The notes under the pieces are model-generated. The model did no database searches. It was not told the DNA's origin and saw nothing but the letters and a program-made list of their open reading frames with translations. A DNA stretch of 64,000 nucleotides from Dyadobacter subterraneus (GTDB taxonomy: Bacteria; Bacteroidota; Bacteroidia; Cytophagales; Spirosomataceae), in NCBI RefSeq assembly GCF_015221875.1, contig NZ_JACYGY010000001.1, forward strand, positions 5,372,501 through 5,436,500, given 5' to 3'. The position numbers and the translations under genes are program-made. Position 1 is the first letter of the stretch, and each line of letters begins with the position of its first letter. Shown piece by piece: positions 19,289-28,200 of the stretch.

Positions 19289-19652
19289 ATGTTTCTATAT
19301 TGTTCGTAACCGGATTCATAATGGTAAAAGGAGTCGATTTACCTTTATTGAGATCCTCGGTTTCACCGGGATCTTTTACTATAAGCGGTATCTTCCCATA
19401 AACACAATCCATAATTTCCCTAAACGCCATCAAATTACCTGACAATGCTTTTTGTACTATTGCCGCCGCCACCTTATCCTCCAAAGTACCTTTCATTATC
19501 TCACCGTTTTCACTGGCTGGATTAATGATTTGAGCCTTTAAAGCCAACATCTTTTTTAAAGAAGTAGAACGGTTTTTAGACCCTTTAGGCCTTCCGTTTG
19601 GATTCCCAGACTTACCCTTTTCAAAGTTTTTTAAATTATCTATTTGACCCAT
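19263..19652 (-). CDS. DUF5681-type protein, probable small terminase-like subunit
   Basis: The protein has 129 aa. Near the N-terminus is the basic Gly/Asn/Arg motif GKSGNPNGRPKGSKNR (residues 13-28), the hallmark of DUF5681 proteins that commonly precede terminase large subunits in phages and islands. A helical middle follows (EDKVAAAIVQKALSGNLMAFREIMD). It overlaps the terminase gene by 26 bases, so the two are translated together. A role in DNA recognition during packaging is inferred from position. Confidence 0.8.
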   Translation of the reverse strand: MGQIDNLKNFEKGKSGNPNGRPKGSKNRSTSLKKMLALKAQIINPASENGEIMKGTLEDKVAAAIVQKALSGNLMAFREIMDCVYGKIPLIVKDPGETEDLNKGKSTPFTIMNPVTNNIETFDIGGADE

Positions 19653-19828
19653 TGCCTCGTTGTATTTTCGCTGTATTATTCCAAGTCCAAATTGGTATTA
19701 CACTTATCAGTTTTTTAAGTCTAGTGCTCCGATTATTCTTGCAATCCAATTTAGTTTATGGATTAGTAAGTCTTTAAATGTCCCAAATTCTGCATACATA
19801 TAAAGTACGAATTTGGGACATTCGCCCT

Positions 19829-20797
19829 TTACACACTGTTGTAACTTATACATTGCCAATTTTCAATACTGCGTTGAATTTGGGACAAAATAGAATCAGA
19901 AAGGGTGGTCAATTCAAACCATTTTCCAACTATCCTTTCAACTAACATATCATACCAATCCGGAATATTGAAATTCCGAAATCTTAGCTCTTCGCGACTT
20001 TGTCTTTTTCTAGCAGCTTCATATTCTGATTTACTTTTAAAAGTTCCCTTTTCCGGCCTCATCCAATATATGGGATTCCCCCCCTTCCAAATTAATTCTT
20101 TGTCCTTGTTTGAAAACGAAGAAATTTCTAACTCTGAATTTTTAAACAGAATTGCGCTAAAATATTCTTTTAATAATCTTCCTAGCTTTGGATAGTTTTC
20201 ATAATTTAACAGATCAGATAGGTACGTAATTTCAATACCCTTATCTATTAAAAATCTTTTATTAATCACTTTAATTTCAAATCGGAGTACATTCTGAGAC
20301 AACTTAAATTCCCGCCCCTTATCGTAACATTTGATTATGAACTCTCCGGTTTTACACTGAAAATAATTCGCATTTTCAATTGGTCGCTGAAAGGCAATTC
20401 CTTTGTAAGTTAATAGGGCATTTAAAACTATTCTCACGTCAAAAGGAAGTATCACATTAACACCAAACTCTATATTAGTCAGTTTTTCCTTTGTAGGATT
20501 AATCCCAATTTCTACGCTGAACATATTTAATGCCTCAATTAAATTAGTTAGTGTAAAGTCATCGTAATTTTGAGTTCCGCCATTAAAAAACTTATGATAG
20601 CTCCCTTTGGCCATTACTCTGCCGTATCTATTTCCATCTCGGTACACTATAAACGTCCACCCTTTAAGCTTTGCAGCATACCACTTCTTTTTAAGGTCTT
20701 CACCAGATGTTAGACCATGCTTTCCTTCAAAATCCAGTGTATGGATTAATATATCCCCTGGAACTGTCAGAGTCATATGTTTAGCCCCATCAAACAT
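19829..20797 (-). CDS. Replication initiation protein, phage gene II/X-like
   Basis: The protein has 322 aa. Features of filamentous-phage/plasmid gene II-type initiators are visible: an early HTLDFEGKHGLT region, KLTNIEFGVNVILPFD in the middle, and the Tyr block KCYDKGREFKL followed by VLRFEIKV (about residues 155-180). This fits a rolling-circle type initiator acting on the excised element. The catalytic assignment is by resemblance only. Its start overlaps the HTH gene by 8 bases, placing both in the mobility operon. Confidence 0.65.
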   Translation of the reverse strand: MFDGAKHMTLTVPGDILIHTLDFEGKHGLTSGEDLKKKWYAAKLKGWTFIVYRDGNRYGRVMAKGSYHKFFNGGTQNYDDFTLTNLIEALNMFSVEIGINPTKEKLTNIEFGVNVILPFDVRIVLNALLTYKGIAFQRPIENANYFQCKTGEFIIKCYDKGREFKLSQNVLRFEIKVINKRFLIDKGIEITYLSDLLNYENYPKLGRLLKEYFSAILFKNSELEISSFSNKDKELIWKGGNPIYWMRPEKGTFKSKSEYEAARKRQSREELRFRNFNIPDWYDMLVERIVGKWFELTTLSDSILSQIQRSIENWQCISYNSV

Positions 20798-21137
20798 TGT
20801 CTGTGATGTTTAATTTTGAAGCTCTAAAGGTGCGTTTTATTGGTTGAGGCGCATCCATTACCTCAGAAAGCTTAAATCTTTTTAGGTTACCAATTCGATA
20901 AGATTTCAGCAAACCTTTTCTTTCCCAATCCCATATAGTAACCGTGGATACACCTAAAAGCTCGGAAACTCTTTTTTGATCTATGTATTGATCAGCATTA
21001 AGTACAAGGCTCTCAGACTCGGAGCTATCATTCTTTTTAACGATCTTTAAAAGTGTAGATTCGATGCTACCCAATCGAATATCTATGTTGTGAAACGGAT
21101 TATCCATTGCATATCTGTTTAGTAAAACGTTCTGCAA
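20790..21137 (-). CDS. Excisionase-like helix-turn-helix protein
   Basis: The protein has 115 aa. The C-terminal half is a MerR/excisionase-type winged HTH (about residues 50-98: QYIDQKRVSELLGVSTVTIWDWERKG, then YRIGNLKRFKLSEV). The N-terminal half is a short helical segment typical of Bacteroidota mobile element regulators. It probably acts as excisionase or as a regulator of the element's replication operon. It overlaps the downstream replication gene by 8 bases. Confidence 0.8.
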   Translation of the reverse strand: MQNVLLNRYAMDNPFHNIDIRLGSIESTLLKIVKKNDSSESESLVLNADQYIDQKRVSELLGVSTVTIWDWERKGLLKSYRIGNLKRFKLSEVMDAPQPIKRTFRASKLNITDNV

Positions 21138-21198
21138 TATTATAGTCCTTTCACAATGGTATGAAACTACATGGTATTAATACCTTCTATAAAGTAGA

Positions 21199-22221
21199 TC
21201 AATTTAAAAACAAAGTATTATATTCTTTTTCAGCTAGTTGCAATGCAGATAATAGATTATCCTCCTTCAATTTTTCTATACAAAATAGTATTATTTTCTT
21301 CCCGGTTTTACCATCTTTCAACTCTTTTTTCCTGGTAATTTCGTTATTCAGTTTGTTGTATTCTTGATAGATAGAAGTCTCACTACTACCCATATCTTTT
21401 GCTATTTTAAGGAATCTTCTTTTATTTAAAGGAGCTATTTCCTTTGATTCTATTGCATACGCATAATACAATGCCCAGCCCTTAATATTCTTCTTTTCTT
21501 TTTTCGAACCCTGTTCTTTTTTTATAACAGAATTAGTTTCAGTTTTACCTGCCGAACTAGCACCAATAAATTTCGGCACTTCACTCAGTACCTCCTCCTG
21601 ATGGCCATCAAAGATTTGGTTCACTAGATGCATTAAAGGGGTAAGCTTATCTATAATCATCAATGCATCACAAATTACCTCTAACTCATTCTTATTTGCC
21701 TCGGAAAGTATACTATAGTATAGATTTCGTACAGAAATATATCGAGGGAATAGAACTGTATGATTTAACTTTTTAAGTTCGGCATAGAATAACAATCTAC
21801 CTCTGTTAACAAACGGGTCTGATGATGAGTGATCAATGCTTTTCACATCCCTTTCTAATCCTCTCATTACCATTTCAACGGTGAAGTCGTACTGGTTAGC
21901 GCTTTCTTTCAGGCGTAATTCCTTATTCCCTTCGACTAACTCATCAAATAAGTCAAAAAAATTGTAATGGTTTGGTATTGAAGTATCCAGAATCCTGGAC
22001 GGAAGTACTGGAACTTGATATTTCTCATGAAGTTTCTGTTTTGAAACTTTTAGGCTTACCTTATCTTCTATACCATGTTCTGCAAATAGCTTCATGACTT
22101 GGTCTGGATAAATAAGAATTGTTAGCTGGGGGCCACGGCCATGTTCTTGAGATTCTTTATATCTTGGGATGGTGTTAGGACTTAACAATCTCACAGCAGC
22201 CATTGCAAATTCTAGTGTCAT
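21199..22221 (-). CDS. Hypothetical protein of the mobility operon
   Basis: The protein has 340 aa and no recognised family. The N-terminal half has LTILIYPDQVMKLFAEHGIE, the middle is helical with charged residues, and a Lys/Glu-rich linker runs at about residues 230-245. The C-terminal region (about residues 265-340) has RRFLKIAKDMGSSETSIYQEY, which could be a helix-turn-helix, and a coiled, basic end. It lies 12 bases after the integrase gene on the same strand, so it belongs with the mobility genes. A role in replication or regulation of the element is only a guess. Confidence 0.75.
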   Translation of the reverse strand: MTLEFAMAAVRLLSPNTIPRYKESQEHGRGPQLTILIYPDQVMKLFAEHGIEDKVSLKVSKQKLHEKYQVPVLPSRILDTSIPNHYNFFDLFDELVEGNKELRLKESANQYDFTVEMVMRGLERDVKSIDHSSSDPFVNRGRLLFYAELKKLNHTVLFPRYISVRNLYYSILSEANKNELEVICDALMIIDKLTPLMHLVNQIFDGHQEEVLSEVPKFIGASSAGKTETNSVIKKEQGSKKEKKNIKGWALYYAYAIESKEIAPLNKRRFLKIAKDMGSSETSIYQEYNKLNNEITRKKELKDGKTGKKIILFCIEKLKEDNLLSALQLAEKEYNTLFLN

Positions 22222-22233
22222 GGTACCTAGTAA

Positions 22234-23592
22234 TTAAGATTTTTTAGATTTATGATCCGCTATAGCATCTACTGCCCCTGAATTATCCAGTTTAAGGTAC
22301 TTTTTAAAGTTTGCAGCCGAGGAGTGACCGGTTGCCTTCATTATTAGGTATGGTTCCACGCCATCGAGATACATATTTGTTGCAAAGCTCCGGCGAGCAG
22401 TATGGCTGCTTATTTGAGTATGTTTTTCAAATTTCTCAACTTTGACACGTCCTGCAATTATATATCTGGTAGTTACCTCGTCTTTAATTCCTACAAGCTT
22501 GCAAAGCTCTTTGATGTATTCATTGAACTTTTGTTCGCTTATAGTCGGAAGTACATCCTGGTACTTATCAAGAATTCTACTAACAACCGGATATAAATTA
22601 GTTGAGGGCGGCGTAGCATTGCCTTTTTCCGGAAATATCTCGATAAAGTGATTTCCGGCTTCTGTGATTCTTATATTACTTTTCTTTACTTGTTTCCAAT
22701 CTGAAATTCTAAACCCAGTATAGCACCCAATCAAGAATAAATCTCTTACACGATCTAACCTTTCATTGCCAGTCAAGTCTTTTTCCTCAATAAGTGCCAA
22801 CTCTTTTTTGTTCAAATAAACATCTACGGGATTTTCAGCCAATATCTTAACGTCATCCAACCAATCGCCCACCGTATATAATTTTGCTTTACGAGCTGCT
22901 TTAAGTAAAATTTTTACTTGCTTTTGATAGAACCCGATATTATTGATTCTGAAATTTTTGACGAATGTCAGGTATGAAATGTAGGTATTCCATAATTCTT
23001 CTGTCCAGCTATCAAACATTATTTTGATTTGCTCGTGCTTTTCAAATTCGATCAAACTATTTTTAGCAGTCTTATATCGCTGAACCGTTTTCGGATCTGC
23101 AATTTTATTACCATCCAACATCCGTTTACCAGTTTCCAGGTCATTGATAAATTTTTCAATGAATTGGAAGAAGGAAATTGTATCAGGCTCAATAACCGGG
23201 TTATTATAATCGTCAAGAGCTTTTTCAAGATATTCCTTGGTAATTGATATCCTGCCTACTAACGCATCACTTAAAGCCTTATCTACCACTGTTCGTAGGT
23301 AACTGAAATACAAATTAACATTATCCTTAGTAGCCTGCTGATATCCGGCAATCTCATGAACATGCTTATTGTCTACGGTCATTTCTGGCATAGCGACATT
23401 CTTGACTTTGTCCATTTTACTATCCCAATGTTTGGGATGCACCTTTACACCAGTAGGATAAAATAGCCTGTTCAACTTGTCAATGTAGAATGATAAATAA
23501 ATTGGCTGAGGAGTTGTGCCTTTCTTATTCCGAATGTAAAACCTGACGTGTTTATTAATTGCCATTGCTTCTTTGTACTTAGGGATATACAA
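22234..23592 (-). CDS. Tyrosine-type site-specific integrase
   Basis: The protein has 452 aa. It has an Arm-type DNA-binding N-terminus with YLSFYIDKLNRLFYPTGVKV, a core-binding SAM-like domain (about residues 120-260), and a catalytic domain with Arg295 (GCYTGFRISDW), His397-x-x-Arg400 (HTARR), a GHSS block and nucleophile Tyr432 (KKYLKLD). It is of the Bacteroidota integrase type with the zinc-free SAM-like core. The gene lies beside attR and reads inward, as usual for elements in tRNA genes. GTTAACAC boxes about 10 bases upstream of its start suggest self-regulation. Confidence 0.95.
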   Translation of the reverse strand: MYIPKYKEAMAINKHVRFYIRNKKGTTPQPIYLSFYIDKLNRLFYPTGVKVHPKHWDSKMDKVKNVAMPEMTVDNKHVHEIAGYQQATKDNVNLYFSYLRTVVDKALSDALVGRISITKEYLEKALDDYNNPVIEPDTISFFQFIEKFINDLETGKRMLDGNKIADPKTVQRYKTAKNSLIEFEKHEQIKIMFDSWTEELWNTYISYLTFVKNFRINNIGFYQKQVKILLKAARKAKLYTVGDWLDDVKILAENPVDVYLNKKELALIEEKDLTGNERLDRVRDLFLIGCYTGFRISDWKQVKKSNIRITEAGNHFIEIFPEKGNATPPSTNLYPVVSRILDKYQDVLPTISEQKFNEYIKELCKLVGIKDEVTTRYIIAGRVKVEKFEKHTQISSHTARRSFATNMYLDGVEPYLIMKATGHSSAANFKKYLKLDNSGAVDAIADHKSKKS

Positions 23593-23600
23593 AGATAATA

Positions 23601-23623
23601 CGTTAACACTATGGTTAACACTT
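23601..23623. repeat. GTTAACAC double box, right copy
   Basis: This 23-base stretch differs from 6031-6053 at two positions. It sits directly upstream of the integrase start, so a protein bound here could both assemble the recombination complex and repress the integrase gene (inference). Confidence 0.7.
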
Positions 23624-23761
23624 TTACTTAATAAAAACCATATCTACCTTAATGATGCTTAATGACTCTATACAGAAAAACCTTCTTATCAAGCTTAAAA
23701 TGAGCTTATTAATTACGTTTTATGACTAAAATTATTTTTTTAAGATTAAGTAGGTGGCACC

Positions 23762-23784
23762 CCGGCTCCGGGTACATTTAAAGA
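23762..23784 (+). repeat. attR: copy of the tRNA-Leu 3' end
   Basis: An exact 23-base match to 5961-5983. It is followed by a different terminator hairpin, as expected where the element joins the sequence formerly next to the tRNA. Confidence 0.93.
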
Positions 23785-23824
23785 GCGCAAGAGATTGATA
23801 TTCAATTACTTGCGCTCTTTTCTT
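23780..23824 (+). terminator. Terminator downstream of attR
   Basis: A 12-bp stem AAAGAGCGCAAG/CTTGCGCTCTTT is followed by a T-rich run. It probably ended the tRNA-Leu transcript before the 17.8 kb element inserted. Confidence 0.8.
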
Positions 23825-23831
23825 TTTATTT

Positions 23832-23852
23832 CGTTACGCATCTCGTTACGCA
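23832..23852. repeat. Paired CGTTACGCA boxes next to attR
   Basis: Two CGTTACGCA boxes 12 bases apart (23832-23840 and 23844-23852) follow the terminator. Their spacing and position mirror the GTTAACAC pair found 10 bases after the element's own left terminator. They may be the end of another element that used the same tRNA site. Confidence 0.5.
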
Positions 23853-23881
23853 TAGACAGTGTTTGGGATCAGTCCTAAAAC

Positions 23882-24286
23882 TTGAGGGGCAGAAAAAAAA
23901 GTAGTTGTTTTGCAATGGATAAAATATTGAACGCATTGCAAGAGTCTTACCAAGCCCTAGTTCGCTTCCTGTTACCCGAGGGTATCTTGGATTACTTCGA
24001 ACTTTCTAAAATCGTGGAAGGTCTTACGGGACTGAACATTTATTTAGAAGAAAAAAACTTACCTCCTACCGAATACAATGATCAAAAACTAGAGTCCAAG
24101 GGCTTTTTGCCGGAAGTATACATTCAGGACTTTCCGATTCGTAATCAAAAAGTTACGCTCTGTATTAAGCGTCGTCGCTGGGAGGTCAAAGCTACTGGCG
24201 GGATCATCAGCAGAGATTGGAATTTGGTGCAGCAGGGGACTCGGATGACTAAAGAGTTCGCTGATTTTTTAAAAGCAATGTATTGA
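23882..24286 (+). CDS. ISAon1-family transposase, N-terminal frame
   Basis: The protein has 134 aa and is the N-terminal region of the transposase (ILDYFELSKIVEGLTG, KVTLCIKRRRWEVKATG), which in this family carries the DNA-binding part. It ends at TGA at 24284-24286, and the reading continues in the +1 frame, which is open from 24273. This two-frame layout is usual in the family, so it may reflect programmed frameshifting rather than damage. The first ATG in this reading may lie slightly inside the annotated start (MDKILNALQESYQ). Confidence 0.8.
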   Translation: MRGRKKSSCFAMDKILNALQESYQALVRFLLPEGILDYFELSKIVEGLTGLNIYLEEKNLPPTEYNDQKLESKGFLPEVYIQDFPIRNQKVTLCIKRRRWEVKATGGIISRDWNLVQQGTRMTKEFADFLKAMY

Positions 24287-25265
24287 TAATCATCCTGTAA
24301 GTTGTTCTCAGCTAGGCAAATATTTCCATTTAGATGGTAAACAACTTCAAGAGCAGTACAAAAATCATATCAGCAATTATAAGGATTGGGATCAACGCGA
24401 ACATGCGGCAGAATGGCTTTTGTACCCTGAAAATGCCGGTCCGTATTTAAGCATCGACGAAACGTCACTTTCCAATGGTGAACTATATACAATTGTAACT
24501 AATAAGGCCGCAAAGGGCAGAAAAGGTTCTTTGTTAGCAATGGTAAAGGGTACGCAAGCGGCATCAGTGATTGAGGTTTTGCGAAAAATACCCAGGCGCA
24601 TTCGCAGTAAAGTACGTGAAGTAACCTTGGATATGGCCGCCAATATGGGAATGATCGTAAGTAGATGTTTCCCGAAAGCATCAAAGGTTATTGACCGTTT
24701 TCATGTCCAGAAATTGGCTTATGATGCGGTTCAGGAAGTTAGAATCAAATACAGATGGGAGGCATTGGATCAGGAAAATCAAGCTATTGAAGCTGCAAAG
24801 CAAGCTAATTTGCCTTATCAACCTGAAATTCTTGGCAATGGTGATACGCTTAAACAACTATTGGTAAGAAGCCGGTACTTACTTTTCAAGCATTACGACA
24901 AGTGGACTGCTTCGCAAATTCAGCGTTCCAGACTGCTGTTTGAGCGTTATCCACTTATTAATCAAGCCTACCAGTTAGCAACAGGGTTAGGGACGATTTT
25001 CCGGACTGGTAAAACCAAAGAACAAGCCTTCAAGAAGTTGGCACTTTGGTATAATATTGTCGAAGATTGCGCGCTTGATTCTTTTAAAACTGTCGGAAGA
25101 TCTATTCAAACCCACTATTTGGACATCCTAAACTTCTTTAACAACAGAAGTACGAATGCTTCTGCTGAATCTTTCAATGCCAAAATCAAGGCTTTTAGGG
25201 CATCTTCAAGAGGTGTTCGGGATATTCCATTCTTCTTATTCAGGCTTACTAAATTATATGCTTAA
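24273..25265 (+). CDS. ISAon1-family transposase, catalytic frame
   Basis: This frame is open from 24273 and reads YFHLDGKQLQEQYKNH, then PENAGPYLSIDETSLSNGEL with the first catalytic Asp, EVTLDMAANMGMIV with the second, and NASAESFNAKIKAFR with the Glu of the DDE triad. It ends FFLFRLTKLYA, as family members do, so the catalytic domain is complete. There is no ATG near the frame's beginning. A TTG at 24420 is the nearest initiation codon and would remove family-like sequence. Frameshift fusion with the preceding frame is therefore the better model. The element is probably still active. Confidence 0.8.
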   Translation, partial: KQCIDNHPVSCSQLGKYFHLDGKQLQEQYKNHISNYKDWDQREHAAEWLLYPENAGPYLSIDETSLSNGELYTIVTNKAAKGRKGSLLAMVKGTQAASVIEVLRKIPRRIRSKVREVTLDMAANMGMIVSRCFPKASKVIDRFHVQKLAYDAVQEVRIKYRWEALDQENQAIEAAKQANLPYQPEILGNGDTLKQLLVRSRYLLFKHYDKWTASQIQRSRLLFERYPLINQAYQLATGLGTIFRTGKTKEQAFKKLALWYNIVEDCALDSFKTVGRSIQTHYLDILNFFNNRSTNASAESFNAKIKAFRASSRGVRDIPFFLFRLTKLYA

Positions 25266-28200
25266 CTACCCCCAAGAATTTAGCTTGATCCAATATTTTC
25301 TCAGCGTTATTTTTAAATCGATAATCTAACAAAACCTTGTCAAATAATACAAGAAGTTTTTGTCGTTGATTTTTACTGACATCGTCGTTTTCGTTAAGTG
25401 CGTTAAAAGCTCCCACAATAAACTTTATAGACGAATTATCAGAACCAAAACCAAAACGTTTATCTACATTTCCACCTTTGTTATTCATCGCAAGCTCAAA
25501 TAATTCGATTGCTATTAAAGGAGATCGGGTGCATTGCAGGGTAAGATAGTCCAGAAAATATTCGGTAATGGTAAAATATCTTGACTGAACATATTTCCTA
25601 AGAAATAAATGGATATCGTCTAATTCAAGATTGTCTGCATGTAGAAAACTCCAATTCAACCGCTCATAGTCTTCCTCTACAGATTTGTCAAGAACATAAT
25701 CAAGCAGAAAGTTATTTTTATTTTTGGCCTCTGGAAATAGATTATAGTGCTTTACAATATCGTTAACTGCACCGGAACAACTATGTTTGTTATTATCCAA
25801 AAGCATGTACAACAGACTATCTGCATTGGGCTGTTCATGTAAGTAGGCTCCGTACAATTGAATAAACAAAAAATGGCTATCCTCATGACCAAGATCCTGT
25901 GAAACTGCTAATTTTCTGTAAGCTGTATCTAACCCACCAAAATTATAATTTCCCATATAATGAAATGACCATATACCAGAGGCGAGCACCTGTATGTCTA
26001 TTTCCAAATTGACACTTGAAGCAAATAGATCAAAAGCTCTATCCCGATCCAAATTCATTAAATATGCGAACTGAAATAGCGCCGCTGCCTTAGCCTCGTT
26101 AGGTCCCTCATAAAATATTTTCTCAAAGGTATTAAAAATCAAATCCTTCAATTCCTTATCCTTAACATGCACCAACGCACGCAGCGCTGAGCCGTAAGGT
26201 GTGTTGCTCCCTACTGTAATTAATTTTCTAATTGACGTTCCTTCCTCTTGATCTATATTTAATTTATGATAACTCTCGTTAAACCGTAAGGCTGTTTTTA
26301 CCAGAAAATTCACAATGACTACATCATCACTTTCCTCTCCAATTAAATTGGAAGCAATACTAACTAGATCCCGAATAAATGGCTCATGGTCCTTATCTAA
26401 TAACTGTTTAAATAATGGAATTGCCTGAGTTAGATCCCCCTTACTTTCACTCCATCCCCGAAGGCCATATATTGAGTATTTGATATCAATATTTGGATCA
26501 TTAATTGAGGTTATAATAATATGTAATTTCTCAATCGAGGGATTTTCTTTAACAACAGTCTGGAATGCAGATGCTAGTTCATCTAGTCCTCCTTTAAAAA
26601 AATCATGACTTGATTGATCTCGCTGTCTGTTGTACTTCCTAAACGAATCAATCCAATTTGTCTTACTCATATACCTATGAGCTTCCATTGGAATGGGACT
26701 AAAAATCCCTCCACTCCTCATCCCTCCCGGTGCAGTGTCACGATATTTTGGAAACTTTCTCTTTAATTCCAGAAAAGATCTTCTCAGACTATTATTTATG
26801 ACTAAAAACTCTTCCGGTATCTGCAAAATCCATTGATATTTTGTCTGTCCCCAGAATGAGTGGAATTTACGTTTTTTAGAATCTGGGTCTTTATAGTAAT
26901 AAATTTCATTTGTATCAACAATTTGCTCAATTTTTCTAAGAGAAATGTCAATCTGGTGTTTTGTAAAAAAAGAAAATGATTGTCCTAAAAGTACTCTCAT
27001 TTCAAACCCAAGTCTGGAATGAAAATCTTTACAACGAAATTCTATGAAATAATTGAATAGCTCAAAAATCTCGGCTTTATATCCTTCTTCACTACCGGTT
27101 AGAGCAAAAACCAACAATCGTAAAATGGAATAGTAATCAGACTTTTTGTGAATATTAAGAAAGTCATTAAAACTAGTAGCTTTTAATTCGGCCGAGCTGC
27201 GGAGGCATATTGCCAAAAGACGATATAAAAACTCTCCCCTCTCCAAATGATCGTCGTCCAAATCGATCGACCGATATTTAAAATCACTTAGTATGTCCTC
27301 CTCTACAATTATTGTTTTCTCAATATCCGGACGAATAATATCAAACAAAATAGGAAACAATTTTTCCGGGATACTTTTTGCAAGATTTTTGAGTAGTGCT
27401 CCCTCCTCATACTCTCTTGCTCGCTTATCACTTTTATAATGCGAAAATAATGAGTTTCTGACTTTTTTTAACACAAATTCGGGATCTGTCTTCGCTATGT
27501 TATCTAGTACATGATAGTATGCAAAGGAATCGATATCTTCAAAATCAGAACAATAATTCAAAAGCTCATAAGAAATTGGGTTACTCCAATTTTCACAAGA
27601 AAATAAGATATTTCTTAGTATAGACTGGTCTTTAATATCCTTTGTAAATTCCCAGGCCGCCGATATATTTTCACTTAGCAAACAATTTCTGAGAAAGCCA
27701 ATGCAAACAAATCTTAAATAGGCTAATTCTTGCGCCAATGCATCTATCCAAATGCTTTCTATTGCTACTGGCTCTGCCTTTTTAAAAAAATTAAGTAATG
27801 AATTTTCATTACTTAATTCGAACCAAGCATGACCTCTGGCTTGCTCAAAAAATAAAGTCGCAAAATAAATGGATTCTCTGAAAGCTTTCAATATAACTTT
27901 TTTCTCCTGCTGTGTGGGATCGTCTTGTGACAAGATTGTGGATAGTAGAATATGTTTAATATGAAACAGAATTTGATCATCCCAAAGAATTCTATCAACA
28001 GTTCTAATATATAAGTCAGGATTAAAATCTCTAAGATAACCTAATATCATTTTTACCGCTGATCGAATATGTATTGATTGTTCGGCTTCAATTATATATT
28101 CAACCAAGTCATTTTCCTTTTCAACAAATTGTTTTGAATAGACAAAATCATAAAATGACTGATGGAAGAATTGCAGTTGTTTTCCTTCTTGCTTTATCAA

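Larger units (their letters stand above)
5961..23784. mobile_element. 17.8 kb integrative element in tRNA-Leu, satellite-like, carrying defence-type cargo
   Basis: The boundaries are two exact 23-bp repeats of the tRNA-Leu 3' end, with a second near-repeat of GTTAACAC boxes inside each end. The right-hand genes on the minus strand form a mobility core: integrase, an unknown gene, HTH/excisionase-like, gene II/X-like replication protein, DUF5681 small-terminase-like and terminase large subunit. No capsid, portal, tail, lysis or conjugation gene is seen. The left-hand genes are a type III-like restriction-modification pair, a patatin with a small partner and two soluble/membrane modules. The content fits a phage satellite or an island packaged with help from another phage (inference). 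A decayed prophage is the alternative. Confidence 0.88.
23866..25291 (+). mobile_element. ISAon1-type (ISL3-like) insertion sequence
   Basis: It contains two transposase frames. Imperfect inverted repeats lie at the ends: GGATCA... at 23866 and its complement ending at 25291, with about 16 of 23 positions alike in a gap-free comparison. The 8 flanking bases on the two sides do not match, so no target duplication is visible. The right end lies inside the 3' end of the large STAND gene. Confidence 0.75.
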
